From Deltaproteobacteria bacterium (GTDB lineage Bacteria; Desulfobacterota; DSM-4660; Desulfatiglandales; HGW-15): a stretch of 56,073 nt of DNA. Below the pieces are notes generated by a model. That model made no database searches. It was not told the DNA's origin and saw only the letters and a list, made by a program, of their open reading frames with translations. Location: the NCBI GenBank assembly GCA_016930835.1, contig JAFGGA010000212.1:1-56073 (forward strand), given 5' to 3'. The position numbers and the translations under genes are program-made. Shown in pieces: positions 17,497 to 27,707 of the stretch (the first letter of the stretch is position 1; each line of letters starts with the position of its first letter).

Positions 17497-18837
17497 TCAA
17501 GCATGGTTTTTAAACTCTCTAACCATATTGATAAGCGCTTCTTCTGTATTATCCTCGGGATTTTCCGTAACCCTCGCCATCAAGATATTGAGTATGTCGC
17601 CCACGGCCGGTCCGGATCGCAGGCCGAGTATCTCCATGACCTTGTTCCCATTAATGGCCAGATCAATCCTGGTCTTTATATAAGGACCGCTGGTTATCGC
17701 ATGGATCCTCTTCTCCAGTTCATCCAGCAATTTCATTTTATGATCCAATTTTCCGTGGGCAATGAGGTCGGCCTTGCGAAAAGAGATAAGCGCGGCTACG
17801 CGATGAGGTCCCACACGTTGTATGAAGCGCCTGACCGCACCATCCGTCCATTGGGGATCATAATCTACCATGTGGTTTTTGATAAGATGCGTAACCTCTC
17901 TGATCGTCTCATTGCTGAACCTTAAACGCCTCATAATCTCATTGGTCAGATCAGCGCTGGCTTCCTCGTGTCCGTAAAACCGGAACCGGCCGTTTATCTT
18001 TTTTCGAGCACGAGGTTTGGCAATATCATGAAACAATGCGGTCAATCGTATGAATGGTTCCGCTTGAACATAATCCATGGTTTCCATAATATGCCGGTAT
18101 ATCGTATATTGATGGTGGGAATTTTGCCTTTTTCCCTTCCCTTCCAGGAGTTCTGGAAGAATATATCCAAGGAGTCCGGTTCTATTCATCAGGCGGAAAG
18201 CCCTCGAAGGCTTGGGGCTGAGAAGAATCTTCATGAGTTCATCCCGTATTCGTTCATTCGCCGTATAGGTCAATTGATCTGCCATTTGAACGATGGCGTC
18301 CCGTGTTTTTTGCTCGATACGGAAACCAAGTTCATGGGCGATTCGCACGGCCCTAAGAACCCGGATAGGATCTTCTCGGAACCGATCTTCGGGTCTACCG
18401 ACGGCCCTGACAACCTTTCTTTGAAGATCCCCCCTGCCATCATAAGGGTCGATGATCTCGTTCGTTTCAATGTCATAGGCCATGGCATTGATTGTAAAAT
18501 CACGATGCCCAAAATCATCCAAGAGGGAGTGCGATTGCTCTTTATCTCCCCGAAAGGGGGTCACCTCACAATGGCTATCGGCATGCAAGAGGGTGATGGT
18601 TTCATGCTTGAGAGAGAAATTTTTAACACCCCCGAATACCTTCCTGATTTCTGGAGGATCGGCGGAGGTGGTCACATCCCAATCCATGATGGGACGATGA
18701 AGACACAGGTCCCTGACGGCACCACCCACTGCATAGGCTTCAAAACCGGCATATTGAAGCCTTTGAATAATATCTTGTATGAATGGGGGAAGATATATTT
18801 GGATTTCTTTGATATGGCTGATAGACTTATTTTTCAT
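17497..18837 (-). CDS. cca: CCA tRNA nucleotidyltransferase / poly(A) polymerase family with HD domain
   Basis: A 446 aa class II nucleotidyltransferase. GGAVRD (38-43) and the metal carboxylates D52 and D54 in MDWDVTT mark the head domain; RDFTINAMAYD and RFREDPIRVLRAVRIAHELGF are the conserved neck motifs. A HD-type phosphohydrolase motif (LTALFHDIAKPRAR) follows. The usual role is addition or repair of the 3' CCA of tRNA. Some members of the same family are poly(A) polymerases; the HD-containing form and overall layout favour the CCA enzyme. Confidence 0.9.
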   Translation of the reverse strand: MKNKSISHIKEIQIYLPPFIQDIIQRLQYAGFEAYAVGGAVRDLCLHRPIMDWDVTTSADPPEIRKVFGGVKNFSLKHETITLLHADSHCEVTPFRGDKEQSHSLLDDFGHRDFTINAMAYDIETNEIIDPYDGRGDLQRKVVRAVGRPEDRFREDPIRVLRAVRIAHELGFRIEQKTRDAIVQMADQLTYTANERIRDELMKILLSPKPSRAFRLMNRTGLLGYILPELLEGKGKRQNSHHQYTIYRHIMETMDYVQAEPFIRLTALFHDIAKPRARKKINGRFRFYGHEEASADLTNEIMRRLRFSNETIREVTHLIKNHMVDYDPQWTDGAVRRFIQRVGPHRVAALISFRKADLIAHGKLDHKMKLLDELEKRIHAITSGPYIKTRIDLAINGNKVMEILGLRSGPAVGDILNILMARVTENPEDNTEEALINMVREFKNHA

Positions 18838-18847
18838 TCTATGTGAT

Positions 18848-18986
18848 TGATGGTTTCGTAAAAACTCTGGAAATGCTATTCTTTGTCATTCCGGCGGAGG
18901 CCGGAATCCAGTATTTTCAGGTAGTTGCAGGGACGCTGGACCCCGGCCTTCGCAGGCGTGACGCCTTTTTACGAGATTGTCATGAT
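18848..18986. repeat. MITE-like palindromic element, copy 2
   Basis: The left arm (GATGGTTTCGTAAAAACT) and right arm (TTTTTACGAGATTGTCATGA, 18966-18985) match the terminal inverted repeats of the element at 3660-3846. The core hairpin is GTCATTCCGGCGGAGGCCGGAATCC, and the TGGACCCCGGCC motif is shared with copy 1. It lies in the gap between the divergent cca and lipase genes. No coding capacity. Confidence 0.75.
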
Positions 18987-19093
18987 TGATTTTTCTCATT
19001 CATGCTCCATAATAGATTTCGGAGAGTATAAAATCAAGGGGCTGGTATATACCCCCAATCATCCACAAGCCAGAAAACAATAAGGAGATTCTC

Positions 19094-19828
19094 TTGAAAA
19101 ATAAAATCTTCTTCATCATCCCAATAATAATCATATTCTCCATATCAAACACCCAAGGCCAATCCGTTCCTGCTAAAGACACCATTATCCTGGTTCACGG
19201 GCTCGGGCGAACGGCAAAATCCATGTTCTTCTTAAAAGAACGTTTTGAAAAGGCCGGTTATTCGGTCATTGCCGAGTCTTACCCATCCACAAAAAAACCC
19301 ATCCAGGAACATGCGGAATGGTTACAGGCCGTCATTGACCAAGCGCCCAAAGGACGATCCGGAAAGGTCCACTTTGTAAGCCATTCTCTAGGCGGCATCA
19401 TCATCCGTTACCTGTTCAACTCCCATAAACCTGAACGGCTTGGTCGCGTGGTGATGCTATCCCCGCCCAATTCTGGTAGTGAAATCGTGGAGTTTCTTGA
19501 AGACTCTGAACTGTTTCACCGCCTCATGGGACCCAGCGTGCAGGTTCTGGGGACGGATGATGAAAGTGTCCCCAAGAGCTTGGGACCCGTGAACTTTGAG
19601 GTTGGTATTATTACGGGTGATGCGTCACTGAACCCTTTCACTTCTCTTCTAATCCCGGGAGAAGACGATGGAAAAGTATCTATTGAGAGTGCCAGGGTCC
19701 AAGGAATGAAAGATTTTCTCGTTGTGCACAAATCTCACACGTGGATTATGGACAGCCCTGAAGTCGCCGAACAAATCATCCATTTCATCCGAAATGGAGA
19801 ATTCGTCCATAAAAATACCTTGCATTAA
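19094..19828 (+). CDS. Secreted lipase/esterase (alpha/beta hydrolase)
   Basis: A 244 aa protein with a signal peptide (KNKIFFIIPIIIIFSIS, probable cleavage near QGQS). The oxyanion loop HGLGR is at 35-39, the nucleophile S98 is in SHSLGG, and a histidine in KSHTWIM near residue 223 probably completes the triad. It resembles small bacterial triacylglycerol lipase/LipA-like proteins. The start is TTG at 19094 with AAGGAG six bases upstream. It is probably periplasmic; the natural ester substrate is unknown. Confidence 0.88.
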   Translation: MKNKIFFIIPIIIIFSISNTQGQSVPAKDTIILVHGLGRTAKSMFFLKERFEKAGYSVIAESYPSTKKPIQEHAEWLQAVIDQAPKGRSGKVHFVSHSLGGIIIRYLFNSHKPERLGRVVMLSPPNSGSEIVEFLEDSELFHRLMGPSVQVLGTDDESVPKSLGPVNFEVGIITGDASLNPFTSLLIPGEDDGKVSIESARVQGMKDFLVVHKSHTWIMDSPEVAEQIIHFIRNGEFVHKNTLH

Positions 19829-19907
19829 GTCCATGAAGGCCATAATATCAAAGATTCGATAATATCCCGCTTACGCAATCAATCAATAAGAATGAGGAGA
19901 GATACAC

Positions 19908-22745
19908 ATGACGAAACGCATTTGGATCGGGTTAGGGATCTTAATATTCCTGGCGATTTGGGCGCTTATATCCGTTTATCCCAACTGGCTATGGTTTCAG
20001 GCCCTCAATTTTTCACCCGTCTTTTGGACGATGGTATGGAGTCGGTTCGGGTTGGCGGCGTTCATCTGGATATTTCTAATGAGTGTCCTTCTAATCAATC
20101 TCTTTATCGCCCGACGCTACTCACCCGCCGCGGAATCCCAAACGGCCTTTACACATGGCACACCGATTTCCAATAAAACGCTCAACACCCTCTTCCTGGC
20201 ACTTATCTTGATTGCCAGCCTTGTTATCGCTTCAAAAGGTTCCGCTCAATGGAACATGGTGTTGAGCTATATACACCAACAACCCTTTGGAAGCATGGAC
20301 CCCATTTTTAACAAAGATATCGGATTCTACGTCTTCTCTCTTCCATTCTATACTTTTATCAAGGACGGATTGCTCTTTATCTTTATCTTCACGGGACTTT
20401 TTATCATTATCTGGTACCTCAAAGGCGGGGGCCTTCAAATCATCAGCGAGTTTATCCAGGCTCAAGAGGGCAAATCCATGTCATTGCCTAGATTCAATAT
20501 CACCGCCGGCGCGAAAAAGCACCTCTTGATCTTGGGCGGCATCATTGTCATTCTTATTTCATTCGGATATTATTTAAAAATATACGGCATACTCTATTCC
20601 CAGCAAGGGCCCGCCTTCGGTGCCAGTTACACCGATGTGCACATCAAGGTCTTCAGCTATTGGATCTTGATCCTGCTCTCCCTGGCCTGGGCCGTGATCC
20701 TATTTTTAAACGCCCGCAAAGCCAACACCAGATCCATCATGTTGAGCGGAGGGATATGGCTGGGCGCCATTGTCTTATTCGCCTATATACTCCCTGTTCT
20801 CATCCAACAAATCGTGGTCAGGCCCAACGAATTGGCGAAAGAAGCCCCTTATATCAATCACAACATCCAACACACTCGCGATGCCTATAATCTCAATGCC
20901 ATCCAAGAAACGGATTTTCAGGCAAATGATCAGTTGACGGCCGAGGAGATCGGGAAAAATGATCTCACCATCAAAAACATCCGGATCTGGGATGAACCCC
21001 CGTTGCTCCAAACCTACAAACAGATACAATCCATAAGGCTATATTATGATTTCAGTAATGTGGACGTGGATCGTTATACAATCGAAAATCAATATCGACA
21101 AGTCATGCTGGCCGCCCGGGAGCTGGTGGCCAGCCAACTACCTCCTCAGGCCAACACATGGGTGAATAGGCACCTGACCTATACGCACGGTTACGGCCTG
21201 GCATTAAGTCCCGTCAATGATATCACATCCGAAGGCCTCCCCCTTCTTTGGGTTAAAGACCTCCCTCCCGCCATTGATATCGATATGACCATTGAGCGCC
21301 CCGAGATATATTACGGAGAAAAAACGGATGACTATATCCTGACCAAGACCAAGGCGGAAGAATTTGACTATCCAAAGGGAGACAATAATGTGTATACCCA
21401 ATACCATGGGAAAGGCGGGGTTCTCATCGGTTCTTTTATCAGACGGCTCATGTTTTCCATCGAATTCCTGGACCCGCAGATCCTTTTTACCACCTATCTG
21501 ACCCCGGAAAGCCGCATCATGTATACCCGGCGGATCGATAGGCGCGTCAACACCATCGCCCCTTTTCTTTCCTATGATAGCGATCCGTACCTGGTAGTTT
21601 CCGAGGGAAGGCTTTTCTGGATCATGGATGCCTATACCACATCCAATATGTATCCCTATTCCATTCGATCCAAACACCCGAAGAACAATCAGATGCTCAA
21701 TTATATTCGAAACTCCGTTAAGGTGATCATTGACGCCTATAATGGGGATGTTTCCTACTACATCGTGGAAGCGAATGATCCCATTATCCAGACCTATGCA
21801 AAGATATTTCCAGGTCTCTTCAAGCCGTTTGATCGGATGTCTGAGGATCTCAAAAAACATGTAAGGTATCCCAGAGACCTTTTCAACATCCAAGTAGGGG
21901 CCTATACCAAGTACCACATGGAAGACGCGCAGGTATTTTATAATCAGGAAGATCTCTGGCAGGTGCCGAATGAATTATACGGAGATAATCGTCAGGTAAT
22001 GAAACCTTATTATGTTATCATAAAACTCCCGGAAAGCGAAAAGGAGGAGTTTCTCCTGATGCTTCCCTTCACCCCCTCCAATAAGGATAATATGATCGGC
22101 TGGTTGGCGGCCCGTTGTGACATGCCGGATTACGGGGAACTATTCGTTTATAAGCTGCCCAAGGATAAATTGGTTTACGGCCCCATGCAGATCGAGGCCA
22201 GAGTGGATCAGCAGACGGAAATCTCCCGTGAATTCAGTCTATGGAGCCAGAGGGGGTCACGCGTCATAAGGGGCAATCTTCTGGCCATCCCAGTGGGTGA
22301 ATCTTTCATCTATGTGGAACCGATCTATTTGGAAGCCAAACAGGAGGAAAAAACTCCCGCGCAAAAGACGCCCCAACCTGCGCCCAGTCTTTTTAAACGC
22401 GTACAAAAACCACCCGCCTCTTCCACAACACAAGATACGAGGACGTCTGCATTGCCGGAACTCAAAAGGGTCATTGTGGGGCTGGGGAATAGGATTGTTA
22501 TGGAAGAGGACCTCTATAAAGCCCTCAACGGCGTATTGGAAGGTGAAAGAACTATAACCAGAACCTCACCCGCTCCGGTCGCTTCAATGGGAGGGTTACC
22601 CGACCTTGGCGCGCTGGCCCTGCGACATTATAACAGTGCCAAGGCTTACCTGAGTCAAGGGGATTGGGCCGGATACGGCAGGGAACTCGCAAAGTTGGAA
22701 GAGGTATTAAGACAGATGGTGCAGGAGGTTGAAGGGAAGGAGTAA
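19908..22745 (+). CDS. UPF0182 family membrane protein
   Basis: A 945 aa protein. Seven hydrophobic helices occupy the first 300 residues (for example IWIGLGILIFLAIWALISVY and SIMLSGGIWLGAIVLFAYIL). A very large extracytoplasmic domain follows, with the family hallmark VVRPNELAKEAPYI right after the last helix, then ATRAY-like NIQHTRDAYNL. The C-terminal 100 residues are a proline-rich linker plus a helical end. Widespread in bacteria and of unknown function. GAGGAGA precedes the ATG. A 16-bp inverted repeat follows the stop. Confidence 0.93.
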   Translation: MTKRIWIGLGILIFLAIWALISVYPNWLWFQALNFSPVFWTMVWSRFGLAAFIWIFLMSVLLINLFIARRYSPAAESQTAFTHGTPISNKTLNTLFLALILIASLVIASKGSAQWNMVLSYIHQQPFGSMDPIFNKDIGFYVFSLPFYTFIKDGLLFIFIFTGLFIIIWYLKGGGLQIISEFIQAQEGKSMSLPRFNITAGAKKHLLILGGIIVILISFGYYLKIYGILYSQQGPAFGASYTDVHIKVFSYWILILLSLAWAVILFLNARKANTRSIMLSGGIWLGAIVLFAYILPVLIQQIVVRPNELAKEAPYINHNIQHTRDAYNLNAIQETDFQANDQLTAEEIGKNDLTIKNIRIWDEPPLLQTYKQIQSIRLYYDFSNVDVDRYTIENQYRQVMLAARELVASQLPPQANTWVNRHLTYTHGYGLALSPVNDITSEGLPLLWVKDLPPAIDIDMTIERPEIYYGEKTDDYILTKTKAEEFDYPKGDNNVYTQYHGKGGVLIGSFIRRLMFSIEFLDPQILFTTYLTPESRIMYTRRIDRRVNTIAPFLSYDSDPYLVVSEGRLFWIMDAYTTSNMYPYSIRSKHPKNNQMLNYIRNSVKVIIDAYNGDVSYYIVEANDPIIQTYAKIFPGLFKPFDRMSEDLKKHVRYPRDLFNIQVGAYTKYHMEDAQVFYNQEDLWQVPNELYGDNRQVMKPYYVIIKLPESEKEEFLLMLPFTPSNKDNMIGWLAARCDMPDYGELFVYKLPKDKLVYGPMQIEARVDQQTEISREFSLWSQRGSRVIRGNLLAIPVGESFIYVEPIYLEAKQEEKTPAQKTPQPAPSLFKRVQKPPASSTTQDTRTSALPELKRVIVGLGNRIVMEEDLYKALNGVLEGERTITRTSPAPVASMGGLPDLGALALRHYNSAKAYLSQGDWAGYGRELAKLEEVLRQMVQEVEGKE

Positions 22746-22820
22746 AAAATCAATTTCAAAAGACCTCAATAAAAAAACTCTTAAGGGAAAGATTGTTGTA
22801 TTTCACTGAATGTCGGTCAA

Positions 22821-22887
22821 GCAGTCAGGTTTCAGCAACCAGCTTTCAATTTTTAAAAGTTTTTTCTGATAGCTGAAAGCTGACTGC
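22821..22887. repeat. 16-bp inverted repeat between convergent genes
   Basis: GCAGTCAGGTTTCAGC at 22821-22836 pairs with GCTGAAAGCTGACTGC at 22872-22887 with one mismatch; the 35-bp loop holds a second, related CAGCTTTCA/TGATAGCTGAAAG piece. It lies between the convergent UPF0182 and primase-helicase genes and could work as a bidirectional terminator or be a dispersed palindrome. Confidence 0.6.
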
Positions 22888-22896
22888 TGAACGCTT

Positions 22897-24669
22897 CTAG
22901 ATTTCCCTGAATCCCCAAAACGGATACTCCAGTACATAGGTGGCAATCTTGCCTGGGCTGTCTTCCCTGCTCGCCACCAGGTATAAAGAGCTTTCCCGTT
23001 CTTTTTTGGAAATGGGGTCCACGGGATCCCAGTCGGGCATCAGGATCATGGCGTTATCAGCACTGTACTCGATATCCCCGGACTCCTTGAATGAACCCAG
23101 ATCCGGCTTTTTGCTATAGCGTCCTCCCTCGCCCCTGGATAGTTCGGAGATCACTAAAAAAGCGACGTTTTGTTCATCCCGTATGGTCTCCAGATGCCTA
23201 AGCCATTCATCAATGCCGGTCCGACGCTCCGAGAGATCCTTAAACGGCAGTTTATGGAGACTATCCAGGACCACCAGTGTTTCTGAACGATGGGTCTCTT
23301 TCTGGATAAAATCAATATGCCGTCTCATAATATCCGGGCTCAACTTTCGATCAGTGACCACACGAAAATAGCTGAGGATGTTTTTAAATTCCGTGTAGGC
23401 CGACTCCAGTCTTTGGGCCTCATCCGGTTCCAGATCCTGGAGCCTGATCTTTTCCTGCGATAACCTGCTCAAACGGCATAGGGTACGGGTATATATTTTT
23501 TGACGTCCGTTTTCAAAGTCATAATAGATCACTGGTGTCTGTTTCCGGGCCGTCTCCGTGGATAATTGCATAAAAAAGCATGACTTCCCGGCCTTGGGCG
23601 GCCCCCCCATGATATTAATCCCCCGTATCCCGTTCAAGGCCTGATCCATTTTTTCAAAACCGGAACTCAATCCCAACAAGGCCTTGCCTTTGCCCCGCTC
23701 CAGAAATTCTTCAAAGAGTTTTTGCTCTTTTTCAACGGACGAAAAAGGAGAAAATGACTTGGACCGTTTGATCATGGTCGATACGGCGCTTCGAAAATCT
23801 TTTCCCTTGTCCCTTGAAAGTTGACAAAGGTTATACCCGCGCTTTAGATGAGACGGCCACTGGATGATCCGGGCCTTAAAGCCCAATCGACCCGCCAGGT
23901 AGCGGGCTGAGACACGGGCCTCAGGTGAGAGATTGGTCACCAAGAACACATGATGAATAAAGGCCAGCCGATCCAGATCAATGGTTTCCAGATCAGCAAA
24001 AGAAGGAACCGCAATGCCAGGATAGCCAAGCTCTTTAAGGGTCAGAAGATTATTTTCCCCTTCAACGATAAAAAGGGAGCCGTCTTCGCACCGTTCGATC
24101 TCCGGGGCATTATAGACCTGAAATGCCTGGCCAAAAAACGCCTCATTACCGTGCCAAAAATGGTCCTCTTCTTTGTTGGGTAGCCGACAGTGTGCGGAGT
24201 AGCATTTTCCGTCTTCCTGAAAATAGGGATATACCAGATACCTTCCATTGTACCCGATGTTCATCTCTCGAATAACGGATTTGGAGACACCGAATTCTTC
24301 AAAATAGCCATTTTCCTGATCCCTCATCAGACCCATAAATCTTCGAATATCCGCGGCCAGATTATTGGGGGGGAAAACAATGTCCCGAACATAGGGTTCG
24401 CGATCCGGATCAAATCCGGGGACCCTTTGAGGTTCAATACCCATAATCCTGGCAAAATACGGAGCGAATCCACCGGGTATGCAGCGATTGGAACAACGGA
24501 AATAACCCATAAAAAAGCTCTCGGGATCCATATATACCGCCAAGGTGCCGGGGTTATGATCCGCATCCGAGCGGCAAAAGGGGCAAGGCGCCTTGATCAG
24601 GGGACCCTCCTCTCTGGCCCCTGGGATATGCGCCAGATAAAATTGTCTGATTTCTTTGTTGGATGGCAT
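22897..24669 (-). CDS. Twinkle/T7 gp4-like primase-helicase
   Basis: A 590 aa protein with three parts. An N-terminal zinc module has CPFC and CSNRC pairs (C29, C32, C59, C63) as in CHC2 primases. A TOPRIM-like segment has SLFIVEGENNLLTLKELGYPG. A RecA-like DnaB-type ATPase has the P-loop GPPKAGKSCFF, Walker B LVVLDSLHKLPF and a later SELSRGEGGRY. The layout matches phage T7 gp4 and mitochondrial Twinkle rather than DnaB or DnaG. ATG 24669 is preferred over TTG 24675 because of GGGAG eight bases upstream. It follows guaA by 18 bp on the same strand, with no phage genes nearby. Confidence 0.8.
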   Translation of the reverse strand: MPSNKEIRQFYLAHIPGAREEGPLIKAPCPFCRSDADHNPGTLAVYMDPESFFMGYFRCSNRCIPGGFAPYFARIMGIEPQRVPGFDPDREPYVRDIVFPPNNLAADIRRFMGLMRDQENGYFEEFGVSKSVIREMNIGYNGRYLVYPYFQEDGKCYSAHCRLPNKEEDHFWHGNEAFFGQAFQVYNAPEIERCEDGSLFIVEGENNLLTLKELGYPGIAVPSFADLETIDLDRLAFIHHVFLVTNLSPEARVSARYLAGRLGFKARIIQWPSHLKRGYNLCQLSRDKGKDFRSAVSTMIKRSKSFSPFSSVEKEQKLFEEFLERGKGKALLGLSSGFEKMDQALNGIRGINIMGGPPKAGKSCFFMQLSTETARKQTPVIYYDFENGRQKIYTRTLCRLSRLSQEKIRLQDLEPDEAQRLESAYTEFKNILSYFRVVTDRKLSPDIMRRHIDFIQKETHRSETLVVLDSLHKLPFKDLSERRTGIDEWLRHLETIRDEQNVAFLVISELSRGEGGRYSKKPDLGSFKESGDIEYSADNAMILMPDWDPVDPISKKERESSLYLVASREDSPGKIATYVLEYPFWGFREI

Positions 24670-24687
24670 AGCCAATGCTCCCTTTCC

Positions 24688-26244
24688 CTACTCCCACTCA
24701 ATGGTACTGGGTGGCTTAGAGGAAATATCATAAACGACCCGATTGACACCTCTAACATGATTGATGATCCGGTTGGAGATTCGTGCCAGGATCTCATAGG
24801 GGACTCGCGTCCAATCCGCGGTCATGGCATCCAGGCTGTCCACCACACGGATGGCGATCACGTTTTCATAGGTCCTTTCATCCCCCATAACCCCCACGGT
24901 GCGTACCGGAAGGAGTATCGCAAAAGACTGCCACACCTTTTCATAAAGATCCGCCTGCCTGATCTCTTCAAGAAGAATGGCATCCGCTGATTGAAGGATC
25001 TCCAGTCGTTCCGGGGTGATCTCCCCTAAGATTCTAACGGCCAGACCCGGCCCTGGAAATGGCTGCCGCATGACCAGCTCCTTCGGGAGACCCAGTTCAA
25101 TACCCACCTGCCGGACCTCGTCCTTAAATAGTTCTCGGAGCGGCTCCACCAGATCCAGTTTCATGACATCCGGAAGCCCTCCCACGTTATGGTGACTCTT
25201 AATGGTAGCGGATGGGCCTTTCAAAGAGACACTTTCGATCACATCCGGGTAGAGCGTGCCCTGGGCCAGATACCGGGCCTTGCCCAGTTCTTTGGCCTTT
25301 TCCTCAAATACCGATATAAATGTCCGTCCGATGATCTTTCGTTTTTCTTCCGGGTCCGTCACACCTTTGAGGTTTCCCAAAAAACGTTCCGAGGCATCCA
25401 CCAGATGAAAGTCCATACTATAGCGGCCTTGAAAAAGTTCTGCCACCTCTTGGCTCTCCCCCCGTCTTAAAAGGCCGTTATCCACAAAAATACAAGATAA
25501 TCTCTCTCCAACAGCCTCATGCAGAAGAACGGCGGTGACCGAAGAATCCACCCCGCCGGATAGGCCGCAAATCACATGATCATCACCGATCTTTTGTTTG
25601 AGGTCCTGAATGGTCTGTCGCGCAAAAGAGGCCATGGTCCAGGACGGCTGGCAACCGCATATATGAAACAAAAAATTCTTAAAAACCTTGGTCCCGTTCG
25701 GTGTGTGCGCCACTTCGGGATGGAACTGGACGCCGAAGATTTGTCTGTTGTAATCCCCCATGGCGGCGACCGGACTGTTCCTGCTCCTCGCCAGGGAGAT
25801 AAAACCGCCGGGCATCTGATCGATTCGATCTCCATGACTCATCCAAACAATCTCTTCCTTCGTAAAATCAAAACCATGGAAAAGACCTTGTTTTTTTTGT
25901 ATCCGGATCGTTGCACTTCCATATTCCCGATCCACGGCCTTTGCCACATGACCGTCGAGGATGTGGGTAATATACTGCATGCCATAACAGATCCCCAGAA
26001 GAGGCAAATCCAGATCGAAAATACCTTTATCGGCCAAAGGGGCATCTTTATCGTAGATACTTGCAGGCCCTCCGGACAGGATAATGCCCTTGGGAGCAAA
26101 TTCACGAATCTTTTGAAGGCTGATATGAAAAGGATGGATCTCGCAATAGACCTGGGCCTCACGCACCCGCCTGGCAATCAGTTGGGTATACTGCGATCCG
26201 AAATCCAGAATCAGGATCTTTTCTTTATAGATATTATTCATCAT
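24688..26244 (-). CDS. guaA: GMP synthase (glutamine-hydrolysing)
   Basis: A 518 aa enzyme converting XMP to GMP. The class I amidotransferase domain has LGICYGMQYI (catalytic Cys) and QFHPEV; the ATP pyrophosphatase domain has LSGGVDSSVTAVLL; the C-terminal dimerisation domain ends in SKPPSTIEWE, the normal terminus. Its ATG shares one base with the guaB stop (TAATG), showing translational coupling. Last but one in the ppx-guaB-guaA-primase operon. Confidence 0.98.
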   Translation of the reverse strand: MMNNIYKEKILILDFGSQYTQLIARRVREAQVYCEIHPFHISLQKIREFAPKGIILSGGPASIYDKDAPLADKGIFDLDLPLLGICYGMQYITHILDGHVAKAVDREYGSATIRIQKKQGLFHGFDFTKEEIVWMSHGDRIDQMPGGFISLARSRNSPVAAMGDYNRQIFGVQFHPEVAHTPNGTKVFKNFLFHICGCQPSWTMASFARQTIQDLKQKIGDDHVICGLSGGVDSSVTAVLLHEAVGERLSCIFVDNGLLRRGESQEVAELFQGRYSMDFHLVDASERFLGNLKGVTDPEEKRKIIGRTFISVFEEKAKELGKARYLAQGTLYPDVIESVSLKGPSATIKSHHNVGGLPDVMKLDLVEPLRELFKDEVRQVGIELGLPKELVMRQPFPGPGLAVRILGEITPERLEILQSADAILLEEIRQADLYEKVWQSFAILLPVRTVGVMGDERTYENVIAIRVVDSLDAMTADWTRVPYEILARISNRIINHVRGVNRVVYDISSKPPSTIEWE

Positions 26245-27707
26245 TATTCGAGCCTATAATTCGGGGCTTCCTTGATGATATCCACATCATGCACATGGGC
26301 CTCTTTCAGGCCCGCTAACGTCACTTGCATAAATCTGGATTTGGTTTGGAGATCATGGATATCACGACAACCCACATAACCCATCCCGGAGCGAAGGCCG
26401 CCCACAAGCTGATAAACCACACTGGTAAGGGACCCCCGGTAAGGAACCCGTCCCACAATACCTTCCGGCACCAGATCTTTTTCCTGCTCGATATTAATTT
26501 GAAAATACCGGTCCTTGCTGCCTTCCTTCATGGCTTCTATTGATCCCATGCCCCTATAGACCTTATAGGTCCTTCCTTGAAAAAGAATGGTCTCCCCTGG
26601 GCTCTCTTCCGTACCGGCCAATAGGCTGCCGATCATCACACAATCCGCCCCGCCGGCCAAGGCCTTCGTGATATCTCCTGAGTACTTAATGCCGCCATCC
26701 GCTATAATGGGTACGTCGCTTTTTTTGGCCGCCTCAGCACAATCCATAATAGCGGTCATCTGGGGAACGCCGATCCCGGCAACCACCCGTGTCGTGCAGA
26801 TGGAACCGGGCCCCACTCCGACCTTCACTCCATCCACCCCTGCATCGATCAAAGCCTTCACTCCATCCGCTGTGGCCACGTTCCCCGCGATAAGCTCCAG
26901 ATCCGGATATTTCTCCTTAACGGCCTTGGCCGCCCGGATCACACCCACGGAATGGCCGTGGGCCGTGTCAATCACCACCACATCCACATCCGCGGCAAGA
27001 AGTTGATCCACCCGGTCATGCATATCAGGTCCCACACCGATGGCCGCCCCTACCCTCAACCGCCCCAGGTTATCCTTGCATGAATGGGGATATTTTTTGA
27101 TCTTCTCAATGTCTTTAATGGTGATCAAGCCTTGAAGTTTTCCGTCATCATCTACAACAAGCAACTTTTCAATCCGTCTTTCGTGGAGTATGGCTTTGGA
27201 CTCCTCAAGGGTAATGCCCACCTTGGCGGTGGCCAGATTTTCCTTGGTCATGACCGCCTCGATCTTTTCATCGAGATTGGTGGCGAATCGGAGGTCCCTG
27301 TTGGTAATAATTCCCACCAGGTTTCCCTGCTTCACCACAGGCACGCCTGAGATCTTATACCGCGTCATGATCTCCAGCACCTCATGAATCTTCTTATCCG
27401 GTTCAATGGTAATAGGTTTAACGATCATCCCGCTTTCGGATTTTTTAACCTTCTCCACCTCCAAGGCCTGCCGTTCAATACTCATGTTCTTATGGATAAA
27501 ACCCAGTCCCCCTTGCCTGGCGATGGTAATGGCTGTCGCCGATTCGGTGACCGTATCCATAGCGGCACTCACGATGGGTATATTGAGGGAAATGTGCCTG
27601 GACAGCCTGGTTTTAACGTCCACTTGATCCGGCAGGATGGAAGACATCTGCGGTATCAGGATAACATCATCAAAGGTATAACCGAATCGTATTTCATCTT
27701 TATTCAT
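26244..27707 (-). CDS. guaB: IMP dehydrogenase
   Basis: A 487 aa NAD-dependent enzyme oxidising IMP to XMP, the committed step to guanine nucleotides. The TIM barrel has the substrate loop [18 protein letters not shown] with the catalytic Cys, and two CBS domains lie at about 95-200 ([27 protein letters not shown]). [15 protein letters not shown] is the standard N terminus. Its start lies inside the 3' end of the ppx-like gene (8-bp overlap), and its stop overlaps guaA. Confidence 0.98.
   Translation of the reverse strand: MNKDEIRFGYTFDDVILIPQMSSILPDQVDVKTRLSRHISLNIPIVSAAMDTVTESATAITIARQGGLGFIHKNMSIERQALEVEKVKKSESGMIVKPITIEPDKKIHEVLEIMTRYKISGVPVVKQGNLVGIITNRDLRFATNLDEKIEAVMTKENLATAKVGITLEESKAILHERRIEKLLVVDDDGKLQGLITIKDIEKIKKYPHSCKDNLGRLRVGAAIGVGPDMHDRVDQLLAADVDVVVIDTAHGHSVGVIRAAKAVKEKYPDLELIAGNVATADGVKALIDAGVDGVKVGVGPGSICTTRVVAGIGVPQMTAIMDCAEAAKKSDVPIIADGGIKYSGDITKALAGGADCVMIGSLLAGTEESPGETILFQGRTYKVYRGMGSIEAMKEGSKDRYFQINIEQEKDLVPEGIVGRVPYRGSLTSVVYQLVGGLRSGMGYVGCRDIHDLQTKSRFMQVTLAGLKEAHVHDVDIIKEAPNYRLE

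Noticed and set aside
17968-18846. 292-codon + strand frame opposite the CCA-adding enzyme
   Set aside because: The minus-strand gene has all catalytic motifs; the + frame is its shadow.
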